A stretch of 64,000 nucleotides of DNA from Paenactinomyces guangxiensis (GTDB lineage Bacteria; Bacillota; Bacilli; Thermoactinomycetales; Thermoactinomycetaceae), in NCBI RefSeq assembly GCF_016055185.1, contig NZ_JAECVR010000009.1, positions 62,001 through 126,000 on the forward strand, written 5' to 3'. A program made the position numbers and the translations under genes. Under the pieces are notes generated by a model. It had not been told where the DNA came from. It ran no database searches and was given only the letters and a program-made list of their open reading frames with translations. Shown here one piece after another: positions 34,914 through 43,995 of the stretch (positions within the stretch are counted from its first letter, which is position 1; each line of letters opens with the position of its first letter).

Positions 34914-35708
34914 CTAATTTGTCACAAGAGTGGCACATGCTGCTCCACATTCAGTTCGAAGGCTCCTGGGACAACCGGAACAGCACTTTCCTGCTGCATT
35001 CAGGTGATAATAAAGACAGCAGGTTTTTCGTATCCGAACCGGAGGGTCCGATCGATCCGTCATGTTTGTTTCTGAATAATATTTTGCCAATGGCTGTGTA
35101 CATCCCCCGAAGCAATCAGCCGGGGCATGCCGAATAAGAAATTGAAAATCTTCTTTCACCCGTGTCCGGATCGCTTCCGGAGCATCAGCCAGTTTTTTTT
35201 CATACAGCCAGTAAACGTAGATTGCGGTGTTTTCCCACAGAATTGAACAAGAAATTCCTGCACATTTAGAAAGAACCTGCCAAACGCCGGAGATATGATC
35301 TGCAAAAATAGATTTTACGATTTCCTTTCTCCACCTTGACCGGTTCAGACCCGGTTCAGTTGTAACCCAGCTGTCCAGGCGAAGTTTTGGTAACCAGTTT
35401 TCCTTTTGATAAGCGGACTCAACATAACAATTTTCAACAGATACGTCTAGTCCTTTATTATAGACGCTCATTGCATATAACACCGGCAGTACAGCCAGAA
35501 AAGTATACCTTTTGGAAAATTGGGATGCCGTAACCAGCAACGAAGGCGAACCAAGCCGATCAGATAAGCAGGTAAGATAATGATGGCATTTCTCCGGATC
35601 CACAAGATCCTTAGCGTGACAGGAAGCCAAAAGGTCGTTGGATGGTCTGTTCGTCACTCGAAAATGTTCCTCGAGAAATTGCAACTTATCTGAGTGAAGC
35701 TCCGGCAT
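34914..35708 (-). CDS. FhuF-like ferric-siderophore reductase
   Basis: Protein of 264 residues. The C-terminal cysteine cluster KTCCLYYHLNAAGKCCSGCP fits the C-C-x10/11-C-x2-C motif that holds the 2Fe-2S centre of FhuF reductases, which release iron from siderophores by reduction. The remainder has weak similarity to the FhuF/IucA C-terminal region (VENCYVESAY, SILWENTAIYVYWLYEKKL). Extra Cys residues follow (TECGAACATL). A tandem Fur-box-like sequence lies 168 bases upstream of the start, in line with iron control. No siderophore transporter is adjacent. Confidence 0.75.
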   Translation of the reverse strand: MPELHSDKLQFLEEHFRVTNRPSNDLLASCHAKDLVDPEKCHHYLTCLSDRLGSPSLLVTASQFSKRYTFLAVLPVLYAMSVYNKGLDVSVENCYVESAYQKENWLPKLRLDSWVTTEPGLNRSRWRKEIVKSIFADHISGVWQVLSKCAGISCSILWENTAIYVYWLYEKKLADAPEAIRTRVKEDFQFLIRHAPADCFGGCTQPLAKYYSETNMTDRSDPPVRIRKTCCLYYHLNAAGKCCSGCPRSLRTECGAACATLVTN

Positions 35709-35875
35709 GATCCCTTTTCCCCCTCTGATTGCTATTCAAAGCAGCGCGCGTTTACTACAGCTTTTATCTGCTGAACTGTTGTGATTTGCTGTATCTACAT
35801 ATAAGAACAAGATTTTCCGATCAATTGTCCAAAAAATCCTTTATCTGTATTCACAGCTTATTCCTTCAAAGACAA

Positions 35876-35906
35876 TGATATTCATTATCAATGATATTTG
35901 TTATCA
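35876..35906. promoter_or_regulatory. Tandem Fur boxes
   Basis: TGATATTCATTATCA (35876-35890) and TGATATTTGTTATCA (35892-35906) are two adjacent 7-1-7 inverted repeats close to the Fur consensus TGATAATNATTATCA, followed by a further AATGATA. They lie upstream of the FhuF-like gene. Confidence 0.78.
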
Positions 35907-35978
35907 ATGATACCCTATTTTCATTTTTATTGCCAGCTTTTTTGAGGGGAAAATGCCATCGAAAAAACAAAAGGTGCC

Positions 35979-36551
35979 TTATATAAAAATTTCTTCCCGT
36001 TTCACCCATTCTCTAAATGCCGGGACATATACCTGCTCAACAGAGTCTTGTCTGGGAGCGTTTACAATGGCACTCATGGGAAACCCGGGTGAGATCGGCC
36101 TTACTTTCCGTGCGGCAAAGCGGAACGTCCGGACAATATGATGTGTATAAGAGCGGCCTTGATGAATGACGGACCAGGCTGTCACAAACTTACCGGTACG
36201 CTCCGACTCCGGGATTTGTTTCGTTTGATCCAGAAAAAATTCTAACCACTCCTCATCCCCTATATCATCAGGCAATTGACCGTTCCAGCGCCGGACCATC
36301 ACACCCGGAAGCCCACCCAGGGCATCAATTTCCACCCCTGTATCGGAGGCCAGTACTGTCCTGCCTGTGTACCGGTAATAAGCTGTTGCCTTCAGGAGGG
36401 CATTTTCCTCGGGTGTCTGTCCGTTTTCAACCACATAAATCGGGCTTATGCCGGCATCCTTCAACGCGATCCCTTTTACGCCCACCCCGTTCAGCAAAAT
36501 CAGAGCAGTTTTTATTTTTCCGGGATTACGTGTCGCGATCAGCACATCCAT
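35979..36551 (-). CDS. RdgB/HAM1-like non-canonical purine NTP pyrophosphatase
   Basis: Nucleotide house-cleaning enzyme fold of 190 residues. The opening VLIATRNPGKIKTA and the middle LASDTGVEIDALGGLPGVMVRRW are the HAM1 signature parts, and ISPGFPMS near the end replaces the usual (G/A)WGxDP(V)F. The protein resembles the family but its loops differ (for example SERTGKFVTAWSVI), so substrate may not be ITP/XTP. The usual housekeeping rdgB lies by rph in Bacillus, so this could be a paralogue. The ATG at 36551 follows AAAGGA by 9 bases; TTG 36560 is an alternative. Confidence 0.78.
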   Translation of the reverse strand: MDVLIATRNPGKIKTALILLNGVGVKGIALKDAGISPIYVVENGQTPEENALLKATAYYRYTGRTVLASDTGVEIDALGGLPGVMVRRWNGQLPDDIGDEEWLEFFLDQTKQIPESERTGKFVTAWSVIHQGRSYTHHIVRTFRFAARKVRPISPGFPMSAIVNAPRQDSVEQVYVPAFREWVKREEIFI

Positions 36552-36575
36552 CGCCTTCAATCCTTTACCATTAAA

Positions 36576-36695
36576 CTATTTTTTCACAGATCTGGATGAT
36601 TCCCACTTTTTCCGTATCATCCGGTAAACAAAGAATACACTTAATCCGATGATTAGAATAAGGGCAAGAAGGAACATGCTCAATTGAAACAGCAT
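36576..36695 (-). CDS. Putative 39-residue membrane peptide
   Basis: Open frame from ATG 36695: MLFQLSMFLLALILIIGLSV followed by FFVYRMIRKKWESS and a basic tail. One membrane helix with positive cytoplasmic end. The ribosome site is weak, so the call rests on composition and position just upstream of the purine NTPase. Function unknown. Confidence 0.35.
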   Translation of the reverse strand: MLFQLSMFLLALILIIGLSVFFVYRMIRKKWESSRSVKK

Positions 36696-36779
36696 CGTAC
36701 CAAATCAAATTAATACATAAATAAAATTCCACCTTTTGTTGTGTTTTCCACAGACATAGTGATCAATCAATAGTAATGC

Positions 36780-36968
36780 TCATTTATTTGGTCTCTCTTC
36801 TGCATTCCGGCCTTTTTCGGCAATTAAGACTTCTAATGATGTTCGGATTCCTTCCAGGGCTTTCATCATTCGCCATAAAGTTAAGATGGCCAGTACTCCG
36901 CCCAAAACAGGAAGAATAATGGCTAAAAAGGAAAATAACTGTATTAATACAGGCCCGATAGTACTCAT
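36780..36968 (-). CDS. Small membrane protein of 62 residues, unknown
   Basis: ATG at 36968 has AAAGGGGA 9 bases upstream. Residues 4-32 form a hydrophobic helix (VLIQLFSFLAIILPVLGGVL) and the rest is a charged amphipathic tail (MKALEGIRTSLEVLIAEKGR). The build resembles small YneF/holin-like accessory proteins, but there is no certain family. A frame at 36784-36978 overlaps it and is a shadow. Confidence 0.6.
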   Translation of the reverse strand: MSTIGPVLIQLFSFLAIILPVLGGVLAILTLWRMMKALEGIRTSLEVLIAEKGRNAEERPNK

Positions 36969-37081
36969 TTGGAAACAATCCCCTTTATCTTTTGATCCCT
37001 GTGGTCTTTATTATCCACTATTTTTTATGAAAATCGCAAATCAAAAAACCACCGTTGAAATGCGGTGGCTTATCGGGATTC

Positions 37082-37768
37082 TTATATTGGCCAATGCTTG
37101 AGAGCTTGTGTGGCGGCTTGTTGTTCAGCCTCTTTCTTGGAGCGGCCCGAACCTTGCCCCAGCTTCTTATTTTCCAGATAAACTTCTGCTACGAAATGAC
37201 GATCATGAGCGGGCCCCTGCATATCGACAATACGATATTCCAAAGGTCCCATACGCTCTTGTTGTACCATTTCCTGCAATTGGCTTTTGGCATCGGTCAT
37301 ACGGGCAAGCCATTCATCACTCACTTTAGGAAAAACCACGGTATGCAAAAAGTTTTTGACAACATCCAGACCTTGATCCAAATACAGGGCACCGATAAAC
37401 GCTTCAAATAAATCGGCGAGGAGGGAAGGACGGGTCCGGCCACCCGTCATCTCCTCTCCTTTCCCGAGGCGGACCAAACGTCCAAAGTCCAATTCCTTGG
37501 CAAAAGATGCGAGAGAAGGCTCACAAACGACACGGGCCCTAGTACGGGTTAACTCCCCTTCACTCATTTCGGGGTAACGGTGAAAGAGGTACTCAGAAAC
37601 GACTAATTCCAATATGGCATCGCCGAGAAATTCCAACCGCTCATTATCCGGGTGGAATCCGCTGTTTTTTCGTTCATGAGCATAAGAAGTATGGGTGAAT
37701 GCCTGTAGGAACAGCTTTTTGTTATGAAAGGTTACCCCTGCGGCCTGTTCCATTCCAGTCAGATCCAT
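37082..37768 (-). CDS. rnc: Ribonuclease III
   Basis: Double-strand RNase of 228 residues. The catalytic signature [17 protein letters not shown] is near residue 40 and the second acidic site [18 protein letters not shown] near 110. A C-terminal dsRNA-binding domain starts at about 155 ([12 protein letters not shown] to [13 protein letters not shown]). It follows fabF by 18 bases, ending the fatty-acid cluster. In Bacillus smc comes next, whereas here a 13-kb block intervenes. Confidence 0.96.
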   Translation of the reverse strand: MDLTGMEQAAGVTFHNKKLFLQAFTHTSYAHERKNSGFHPDNERLEFLGDAILELVVSEYLFHRYPEMSEGELTRTRARVVCEPSLASFAKELDFGRLVRLGKGEEMTGGRTRPSLLADLFEAFIGALYLDQGLDVVKNFLHTVVFPKVSDEWLARMTDAKSQLQEMVQQERMGPLEYRIVDMQGPAHDRHFVAEVYLENKKLGQGSGRSKKEAEQQAATQALKHWPI

Positions 37769-37786
37769 GTCATCACCACCTGCTTA

Positions 37787-39031
37787 TTACGCATCTTCAT
37801 ATGCTTTTAATAAAATGGTCGCATTGTGGCCGCCAAAGCCGAGTGAGTTGGAAAGGGCGGCACGTACCCTTGCTTTGCGCGCTTCATTGGGGACATAGTC
37901 CAAATCACAGTCGGGATCCGGGTTTTCATAGTTGATGGTTGGCGGAATGACCTGCTCTTTCAAAGTGAGGGCCGTCGCGATCGCCTCAACTCCGCCTGCA
38001 GCGCCGAGCAAATGTCCGATCATCGATTTGTTAGAGCTGACCAGCAGTTTATAAGCATGATCTTTAAATGCGTTTTTAATCGCCATTGTTTCAAATTTAT
38101 CATTCAGATCGGTAGAAGTACCGTGAGCATTGATATAGTCAATGTCTTCCGGCTGCAATCCGGCATCTTCGACAGCCCGTAACATGCTGCGCATCGCTCC
38201 CTCGCCTTCCGGTGAAGGGCTGGTCAGGTGATAAGCGTCCGCAGTCATGCCGTAACCGGCGACCTCGGCGATAATGTCGGCTCCGCGTTGCATGGCGTGC
38301 TCAAGTTTCTCCATTACGACTATGCCAGCACCTTCCCCCATGACAAATCCATTGCGCTCACGGTCAAACGGGCGGCTCGCTTTTTGCGGATCATCATTGC
38401 GGGTGGAAAGAGCGCCCATAGAGGAGAAACCTGCAAAGGCCATTGGCAGGATGGTCGCTTCTGCTCCTCCGGCGATCATCACATCAGCATCACCGCGCTG
38501 GATAATTTTGAAAGCATCCCCGATGCTGTGCGTACCAGTAGCACAAGCGGAAATGACAGCGCTGTTTGGCCCCCGGGCACCGGTGATGATCGAAACCTGA
38601 CCTGAAGCCATATTTGCGATCATCATCGGGATAAAGAACGGACTGACCCGCCTTGGTCCCCGGTTAATCAGGGTCTTGTGCTGTTCTTCCAGCGTTCCCA
38701 GCCCCCCGATGCCGGAGCCAATATATACGCCAACCCGGGTTGGGTCTTCTTTGCTCATATCAAGTTCGGCATGCTGAATCGCCATTTTTGCTGCCGCAAC
38801 AGCAAACTGGGTAAAACGGTCCATCTTTCTGGCTTCTTTTTTATCTAAAAAGTGTAAGGGATCAAAGTCTTTCACTTCAGCAGCAATTTTGCAAGCATAG
38901 TTGGTTGTATCAAAACGTGTGACAGGTCCAACACCTGATTTTCCTTGAATGAGATTGTTCCAAAAAGTTGTATGATCATTACCAATAGGGGTGATGACAC
39001 CAAGGCCGGTGATAACTACCCGATTTGTCAT
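37787..39031 (-). CDS. fabF: 3-oxoacyl-ACP synthase II
   Basis: Elongating condensing enzyme of fatty-acid synthesis, about 414 residues. Active-site Cys in [12 protein letters not shown] (about residue 163), His in [12 protein letters not shown] (about 303) and His in [12 protein letters not shown] (about 340) are all present. The start at 39031 (MTNRVVITG) is the family start; a GTG three codons earlier has poor spacing. A hairpin separates it from acpP, which would allow more ACP than synthase to be made. Confidence 0.97.
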   Translation of the reverse strand: MTNRVVITGLGVITPIGNDHTTFWNNLIQGKSGVGPVTRFDTTNYACKIAAEVKDFDPLHFLDKKEARKMDRFTQFAVAAAKMAIQHAELDMSKEDPTRVGVYIGSGIGGLGTLEEQHKTLINRGPRRVSPFFIPMMIANMASGQVSIITGARGPNSAVISACATGTHSIGDAFKIIQRGDADVMIAGGAEATILPMAFAGFSSMGALSTRNDDPQKASRPFDRERNGFVMGEGAGIVVMEKLEHAMQRGADIIAEVAGYGMTADAYHLTSPSPEGEGAMRSMLRAVEDAGLQPEDIDYINAHGTSTDLNDKFETMAIKNAFKDHAYKLLVSSNKSMIGHLLGAAGGVEAIATALTLKEQVIPPTINYENPDPDCDLDYVPNEARKARVRAALSNSLGFGGHNATILLKAYEDA

Positions 39032-39088
39032 CTGATCCACTGCCTTTCTCTACAAAGCTGTACGAAGGACCAAAAAATGAATAGGCAT

Positions 39089-39113
39089 AAAGTCCCGCAT
39101 TTCACGGGACTTT
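39089..39113 (-). terminator. Intergenic hairpin between acpP and fabF
   Basis: AAAGTCCCG (39089-39097) pairs perfectly with CGGGACTTT (39105-39113). The T-run beyond is short. A partial terminator that lowers fabF expression relative to acpP is plausible. Confidence 0.65.
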
Positions 39114-39131
39114 TGTTAAGTACGAGAAAAA

Positions 39132-39365
39132 CTATTTGCTCTTATTGATGTATTCAACAACATCACCAATCGTGGTGATTTTTTCAGCATCTTCGTCTTC
39201 GATGCTCATTTCAAACTCATCCTCAAGTTCCATGATGAGATCCACGACATCAAGGGAGTCAGCACCGAGGTCTTCTTTGATGCCGGCTTCCATTGTAACT
39301 TCGGAAGGATCTACATTTAAGCGGTCAACAACAATTTTTCTCACACGTTCCAACGTATCAGCCAT
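39132..39365 (-). CDS. acpP: Acyl carrier protein
   Basis: ACP of 77 residues, strongly acidic. The phosphopantetheine Ser is in [16 protein letters not shown] (about residue 37). The start at 39365 (MADTLERV) has GGGAGGTG upstream. Placed between fabG and fabF in standard order. Confidence 0.98.
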   Translation of the reverse strand: MADTLERVRKIVVDRLNVDPSEVTMEAGIKEDLGADSLDVVDLIMELEDEFEMSIEDEDAEKITTIGDVVEYINKSK

Positions 39366-39543
39366 GTCTTTCACCTCCCTTTCGTATTATACGAGAACAA
39401 ATCCGGACAAGCAATTTGCAATCACTCACATGTTTTAAAAACCGCGCAAAGCCTAATCCGAAAAAATGTTCCCTGAACCAAAAACCTCCATAATACCAAA
39501 GCCCTGACACATGGGAAGCCGCGAAACTCAAACCGGAAGGTAG

Positions 39544-40287
39544 TTAAGCAGTCACCATTCCCCCGTCTACATGAATGACTTGTCCCGTGATGTAGCTGGC
39601 CGAATCCGAAGCCAGAAACTTCACTGCTTCAGCCACATCCTGTGCAGCTCCAAAACGGGCGAGCGGAATCGCACGCAGCATCTGTTGTTTCATATCTTCA
39701 TCCAATACGGCAGTCATATCGGTTTCGATAAACCCGGGTGCGATCGCATTGACTGTAATCCCGCGGCTGGCAAGCTCTTTCGCCGTTGTTTTCGTCAATC
39801 CGATAACACCTGCTTTCGCTGCCACATAGTTAGCCTGTCCCGGATTACCGATCACCCCTACAACAGAACTGATATTGATAATCCGGCCGCTTTTTTGTTT
39901 CATCATTGTGCGGGTAACCGCTTTGGTACAGAGGAAGACACCTTTCAAGTTGGTGTCAACAACCTGATCCCAATCCTCTTCCTTCATTCGCATGAGCAAG
40001 TTATCCCGCGTAATTCCGGCATTATTTACAAGAATATCAATTCGGCCCAGGGAAGAAATCACTTGCTTCATGGCAGACTCTACCTGTTCACCCACAGATA
40101 CGTCCACTTGAACAGCCATCCCTTTTTGTCCTGTTTTTTGGATCTCGCCAATGGTTTCTTCAGCAGCCGATTGGTTACCGGCATAAAAAATGGCTACATC
40201 AGCTCCGGCTGCCGCCAGTGTAATAGCAATCGCTCTGCCTATGCCTCTGGACCCGCCGGTGACCACAGCAACTTTACCGGAAAACAT
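39544..40287 (-). CDS. fabG: 3-oxoacyl-ACP reductase
   Basis: NADPH-dependent SDR of 247 residues that reduces 3-oxoacyl-ACP. [12 protein letters not shown] at residues 11-22, [20 protein letters not shown], catalytic Ser in [13 protein letters not shown], then [13 protein letters not shown], all typical of FabG and not of other SDRs. Ends with the usual [14 protein letters not shown] 178-base gap follows before acpP. Confidence 0.97.
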   Translation of the reverse strand: MFSGKVAVVTGGSRGIGRAIAITLAAAGADVAIFYAGNQSAAEETIGEIQKTGQKGMAVQVDVSVGEQVESAMKQVISSLGRIDILVNNAGITRDNLLMRMKEEDWDQVVDTNLKGVFLCTKAVTRTMMKQKSGRIINISSVVGVIGNPGQANYVAAKAGVIGLTKTTAKELASRGITVNAIAPGFIETDMTAVLDEDMKQQMLRAIPLARFGAAQDVAEAVKFLASDSASYITGQVIHVDGGMVTA

Positions 40288-40308
40288 GTTTGTGTTCCCC
40301 CTTTGTCG

Positions 40309-41253
40309 TTATAGGGATTCTTTTAGTTGTTCAACTGTTTGCTTCAGCGTGTCAGGATTTTGTACAGAAAGTGTCTTCACCTTGCGATTTACTTTCTTTA
40401 CGAGACCGGATAAAACATTTCCCGCTCCAATTTCCACAAATAGATCAACACCCTGTTCAATCATCCACCTGATACTGTCTTCCCACAGAACAGGAGAAGC
40501 GACCTGTTCAACCAGGCAACGGCGGATCTCTTCCGCACCTGTGACCGGCTGTGCACTTACATTGGCTATGACGGGGACAGAAGCATCCCTGATCTCAATG
40601 CCGCTCAACGTTTCAAAGAGACGGTCGGCTGCCGGTTTCATCAAAGAAGAATGGAAAGGGCCGCTGACAGACAGTGGAATCACCCGGCGCGCTCCTGCTT
40701 CAGCCGCCTTTTCCCCTGCTTCTTTCACTGCTTCACTGTGCCCCGAGATGACAATTTGTCCCGGACAGTTGTAATTGGCTGGTTCCACGACATGATTTTC
40801 CTTGCTCACTTCTGCACAGATTTGATCCAGCATTTCCCGGTCCAGGTTCATGATCGCAGACATCGCCCCCAGGCCGGTCGGCACTGCTTCTTCCATAAAC
40901 GAGCCGCGCTTATGTACTGTTTTGACTGCGTCACGGAATGAAAGAGAACCGGTCGCAACAAGAGCAGAATACTCTCCCAGGCTGTGACCTGCAACAAAAT
41001 CGGGTCGAATCTGTGCTTCTTCAAATACCCGGTACAAGGCGATACTTGTGGTTAAAATCGCCGGTTGTGTGTGAAAGGTTCTGCGCAAATCCTCCTCGGG
41101 ACCTTCAAAACAAAGCCCGGACAACGAATATTCCAGAACTTCATCCGCTTCCGCAAATACTTGTTTTGCCACTTCACTGGCATTTGCGATTTCCTGTCCC
41201 ATCCCAACTTTCTGAGAACCCTGTCCCGGGAAGATAAAAGCAATTTTCCCCAT
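40309..41253 (-). CDS. fabD: Malonyl-CoA:ACP transacylase
   Basis: Loads malonyl groups onto ACP; 314 residues. FPGQGSQKVGMG opens the protein, the nucleophile elbow is GHSLGEYSALVA (Ser near residue 91), and the catalytic His is in VSGPFHSSLM. The stop is 21 bases before fabG, consistent with one transcript. Confidence 0.97.
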   Translation of the reverse strand: MGKIAFIFPGQGSQKVGMGQEIANASEVAKQVFAEADEVLEYSLSGLCFEGPEEDLRRTFHTQPAILTTSIALYRVFEEAQIRPDFVAGHSLGEYSALVATGSLSFRDAVKTVHKRGSFMEEAVPTGLGAMSAIMNLDREMLDQICAEVSKENHVVEPANYNCPGQIVISGHSEAVKEAGEKAAEAGARRVIPLSVSGPFHSSLMKPAADRLFETLSGIEIRDASVPVIANVSAQPVTGAEEIRRCLVEQVASPVLWEDSIRWMIEQGVDLFVEIGAGNVLSGLVKKVNRKVKTLSVQNPDTLKQTVEQLKESL

Positions 41254-41288
41254 TTTTTACCTCCCGCATCTCACTTTAAACATTTTGT

Positions 41289-42278
41289 TTACTCAATCAC
41301 CCATTTTAACGCGGTTGCTCCCCAGGTTAACCCGCCGCCAAATCCACATAATACCAAAGTATCTCCTTTTTTGATCCGCCCCTGCTTCACAACTTCATCC
41401 AGGGCAACCGGGATGGAGGCAGATGACATGTTTCCATAGCGATCCAGGTTGATCACCACTTTATCCTCAGTCAGACCCAATCGCTTGATGGCGGAGTCAA
41501 TAATGCGGATATTTGCCTGGTGAGGAACGAGAAAATCAATGTCCTCTCTGGTCATGCCCGCTTTTTTCAGCGCCTCATCCGTGGAACTTCCAAGGACGCG
41601 AACGGCAAATTTAAACACTTCCCGGCCGGACATGGAAATCGTATGCAGGCGTTCGGCAACGGTTGTTTCCGTCGCGGGCAGGCGTGAACCTCCTGCCGGG
41701 AGTTTAAGCAGTTCTCCGCCGGACCCGTCACCTCCTAATTCATAGGAAAGAAAGCCATAGCCTTCTTCTACAGGCCCCAATACAGCCGCTCCGGCGCCGT
41801 CTCCAAACAGGACACAGGTATTCCGGTCTGTCCAATCGATAATCCTCGACAGGCATTCCACCCCAATCACGAGGGCATAATTGTAAACACCTGTGGATAT
41901 AAACTGGCCGGCTGTCGCGATCCCGTATAAAAATCCGGTACATGCGGCAGACAGATCAAAGGTGGCAGCATTAGGAGCTCCGAGGCGATCTTGCACTAAA
42001 CAGGCAGTAGCCGGAAAAGCCATATCGGGAGTGACGGTGGCAACAATGATTAAATCGATCTCTTCTGCCGTGATGTTTGCATGCTGTAATGCCTTCTCCG
42101 CTGCTTTGACCGCCAGATCAGAAGATGCTTCGTCCGGGGCGGCAATGCGGCGCTCTTTGATTCCTGTTCGAGTGACAATCCATTCGTCGCTCGTATCTAC
42201 CATTTTTTCCAAATCGGCATTTGTCATTACTTTTTCCGGAAGATAAGCGCCTGTCCCCACGATTCCTACCGGTCTCAT
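41289..42278 (-). CDS. fabH: 3-oxoacyl-ACP synthase III
   Basis: Initiating condensing enzyme joining acyl-CoA to malonyl-ACP; 329 residues. Active-site Cys in DLSAACTGFLYG (about residue 112), His in LVPHQANIRI and Asn in NLDRYGNMSSAS. Its ATG directly follows the plsX stop (TAG then ATG), which indicates tightly coupled translation. In Bacillales the primer is usually a branched-chain acyl-CoA. Confidence 0.97.
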   Translation of the reverse strand: MRPVGIVGTGAYLPEKVMTNADLEKMVDTSDEWIVTRTGIKERRIAAPDEASSDLAVKAAEKALQHANITAEEIDLIIVATVTPDMAFPATACLVQDRLGAPNAATFDLSAACTGFLYGIATAGQFISTGVYNYALVIGVECLSRIIDWTDRNTCVLFGDGAGAAVLGPVEEGYGFLSYELGGDGSGGELLKLPAGGSRLPATETTVAERLHTISMSGREVFKFAVRVLGSSTDEALKKAGMTREDIDFLVPHQANIRIIDSAIKRLGLTEDKVVINLDRYGNMSSASIPVALDEVVKQGRIKKGDTLVLCGFGGGLTWGATALKWVIE

Positions 42279-43274
42279 CTACTCGTCAACTCCTCTATGC
42301 TTCGACAATTCTTGTTCAATCTGTGAAATCACTCCCTGTTCGATAAAGAGGCGGGCCTGTCGAACTGCATTATAGAAAGCTTTGGCATCCGAAGAGCCGT
42401 GCGCTTTTATAATTGGTCCCCCCAAGCCCAGGAGGGGAGCTCCGCCATGTTCTTTATAATCCATATCTTTTTTAAAACGCTTCAATCCCGGGGCCAGGAC
42501 GGCAGCAGCCAGTTTGTTTGTCCAGCTGCGGGTAAACTCTTGCTTCAATCTGTCAAAAATCGCTTTGGCAACGCCTTCGGTATTTTTCAGCAAAATATTA
42601 CCGCTGAACCCGTCACAGACGAGCACTTCACAGGGACCTGTCAAAACATCTCTCGCTTCGGTGTTGCCGATAAAGCGAATCGACTGCTCTTTCTCCAACA
42701 AAGAAAAAGCCTCTTTGGTCAGCTCCGTCCCTTTTCCCGTCTCTGTGCCAATATTTAAGAGCCCCACCCGCGGTTCTGAATAGCCGAGTACCTTTTCCGC
42801 ATAGATCGACCCCATCAAGGCATATTGGCGGAGGTGTTCAGGTTTTGCTTCCGGGTTGGCTCCCACATCCAGCACCAATGTTCCCTTTCCGGACAAGGTG
42901 GGGAAAACCGGTGCCAGAGCCGGACGGTCCACTCCCTTCATTCGCCCGGTGTAAAAGAGACCCGCAGCCATCAGTGCTCCTGTATTTCCTCCGCTGATAA
43001 AGGCATCCGCTTCTTTTTTCTTTACCATTTGACAGCCTACGACCATGGAAGAGTCCTTTTTGCGGCGGACCGCTTTGACTGGTTCATCGTCGGCTTCGAT
43101 CTGTTCACTGACCAACCGAAATTCCAGGTTGGAAATGCCGTTTGGCAACATGGTTTCATCTCTGCCGATTAAGATAAACGTTGTATCGGGCCACTCTCCC
43201 GCAGCAAGGCGAATGCCCTTCACCACCGCATCCGGGGCATAGTCTCCTCCATGAGCATCCAAAGCAATTCGCAC
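42279..43274 (-). CDS. plsX: Phosphate acyltransferase
   Basis: Makes acyl-phosphate from acyl-ACP for phospholipid synthesis, 331 residues. RIALDAHGGDYAPDAVVKG at the start, MSGGNTGALMAAGLF-like segment (FISGGNTGALMAAG), VLDVGANPEAKPEHL, and GAPLLGLGGPIIKAHGSSD near the end are signature parts. The start is GTG at 43274 with GGAGGAG upstream. Second gene of the FapR regulon operon. Confidence 0.96.
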   Translation of the reverse strand: MRIALDAHGGDYAPDAVVKGIRLAAGEWPDTTFILIGRDETMLPNGISNLEFRLVSEQIEADDEPVKAVRRKKDSSMVVGCQMVKKKEADAFISGGNTGALMAAGLFYTGRMKGVDRPALAPVFPTLSGKGTLVLDVGANPEAKPEHLRQYALMGSIYAEKVLGYSEPRVGLLNIGTETGKGTELTKEAFSLLEKEQSIRFIGNTEARDVLTGPCEVLVCDGFSGNILLKNTEGVAKAIFDRLKQEFTRSWTNKLAAAVLAPGLKRFKKDMDYKEHGGAPLLGLGGPIIKAHGSSDAKAFYNAVRQARLFIEQGVISQIEQELSKHRGVDE

Positions 43275-43291
43275 TAGAGCTCCTCCTTATT

Positions 43292-43855
43292 TTACTGCCC
43301 TTCCTCATCGGTGCGATACACGTCAAAGACACCTTGAAATACAACTTCTCCGTTCACTTTCGTCTGCACATTGATCTGCAGCCGTGACGGCCCGTTTGTA
43401 ATCACTTTCGCGAAAGCAAGGCACTTCTCTCCCAGCCGTACCGGACGAACAAACCGGATTCCGGCAGAGCCGGTAAGAGCCACTTCAGCGTCAACAATAG
43501 CCACTGCCAGCGAATTGGCTTGTGCAAACAGATAATGTCCGCGTGCAATCTGATTACGGGCAAAAACATGCTCTTTCTTAATCTCTAACATTGATATTCC
43601 GCTTTGATCCAATTGGATGTCGACTACTTCACCTATAACTTCTTCCAGTGACAGCGATCTTACACCGTCAAAATTATTCTCCGCCATGTGCTTAATCCGT
43701 TCGCGAAGCTCGGGGATCCCCAGTTCCATTCGATCCAACCGGATTGTCTGGATGCTTACCCTGCATCTTTTCGCCATCTCTTCATCAGTTAAAAACGGGT
43801 CCTCTTCCAGAGCTTTAACAAGTTGGCGTTGTCTCTCTTTTTTAGCCATGCGCAC
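43292..43855 (-). CDS. fapR: Transcription factor FapR
   Basis: Malonyl-CoA-responsive repressor of fatty-acid and phospholipid genes, about 187 residues. N-terminal HTH (LTDEEMAKRCRVSIQTIRLDR) and C-terminal hotdog ligand domain (FARNQIARGHYLFAQANSLAVA, TGSAGIRFVRPV) are intact. The GTG at 43855 has GGGGTGA upstream and gives an opening like Bacillus FapR; ATG 43849 and ATG 43885 are alternatives. A FapR-type operator lies just upstream, so the gene is autoregulated with plsX-fabHDG. Confidence 0.95.
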   Translation of the reverse strand: MRMAKKERQRQLVKALEEDPFLTDEEMAKRCRVSIQTIRLDRMELGIPELRERIKHMAENNFDGVRSLSLEEVIGEVVDIQLDQSGISMLEIKKEHVFARNQIARGHYLFAQANSLAVAIVDAEVALTGSAGIRFVRPVRLGEKCLAFAKVITNGPSRLQINVQTKVNGEVVFQGVFDVYRTDEEGQ

Positions 43856-43888
43856 AGCGGAGTTCACCCCTTTGTTTATGACCATATA

Positions 43889-43905
43889 TTAATACCAAGT
43901 CCTAA
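43889..43905 (-). promoter_or_regulatory. FapR operator
   Basis: On the minus strand the 17-mer TTAGGACTTGGTATTAA matches the FapR consensus TTAGTACCTGGTACTAA at 14 of 17 positions. It lies directly downstream of the -10 box of the fapR promoter, so bound FapR would block transcription start. Confidence 0.8.
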
Positions 43906-43908
43906 ATC

Positions 43909-43937
43909 AGTATATAAAAAAGGGAGTGAATTAGCAA
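43909..43937 (-). promoter_or_regulatory. Sigma-A promoter of the fapR-plsX-fab operon
   Basis: TTGCTA (43937-43932) and TATACT (43914-43909) are exactly 17 bases apart on the minus strand, immediately upstream of the FapR operator. Confidence 0.68.
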
Positions 43938-43942
43938 TAGAA

Positions 43943-43980
43943 AAAACAAGAGCCGACCTCTCCAGCCGACTCTTGTTTTA
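43943..43980 (-). terminator. Rho-independent terminator after rpmF
   Basis: AAAACAAGAG (43943-43952) pairs with CTCTTGTTTT (43970-43979). It isolates rpmF from the fapR promoter that starts next. Confidence 0.85.
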
Positions 43981-43995
43981 TAACCAAAGCGAAGA

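Noticed and set aside
36784-36978. 64-codon frame overlapping the 62-residue membrane protein
   Set aside because: The overlapping frame at 36780-36968 has the ribosome site and a proper membrane helix; this one has neither.
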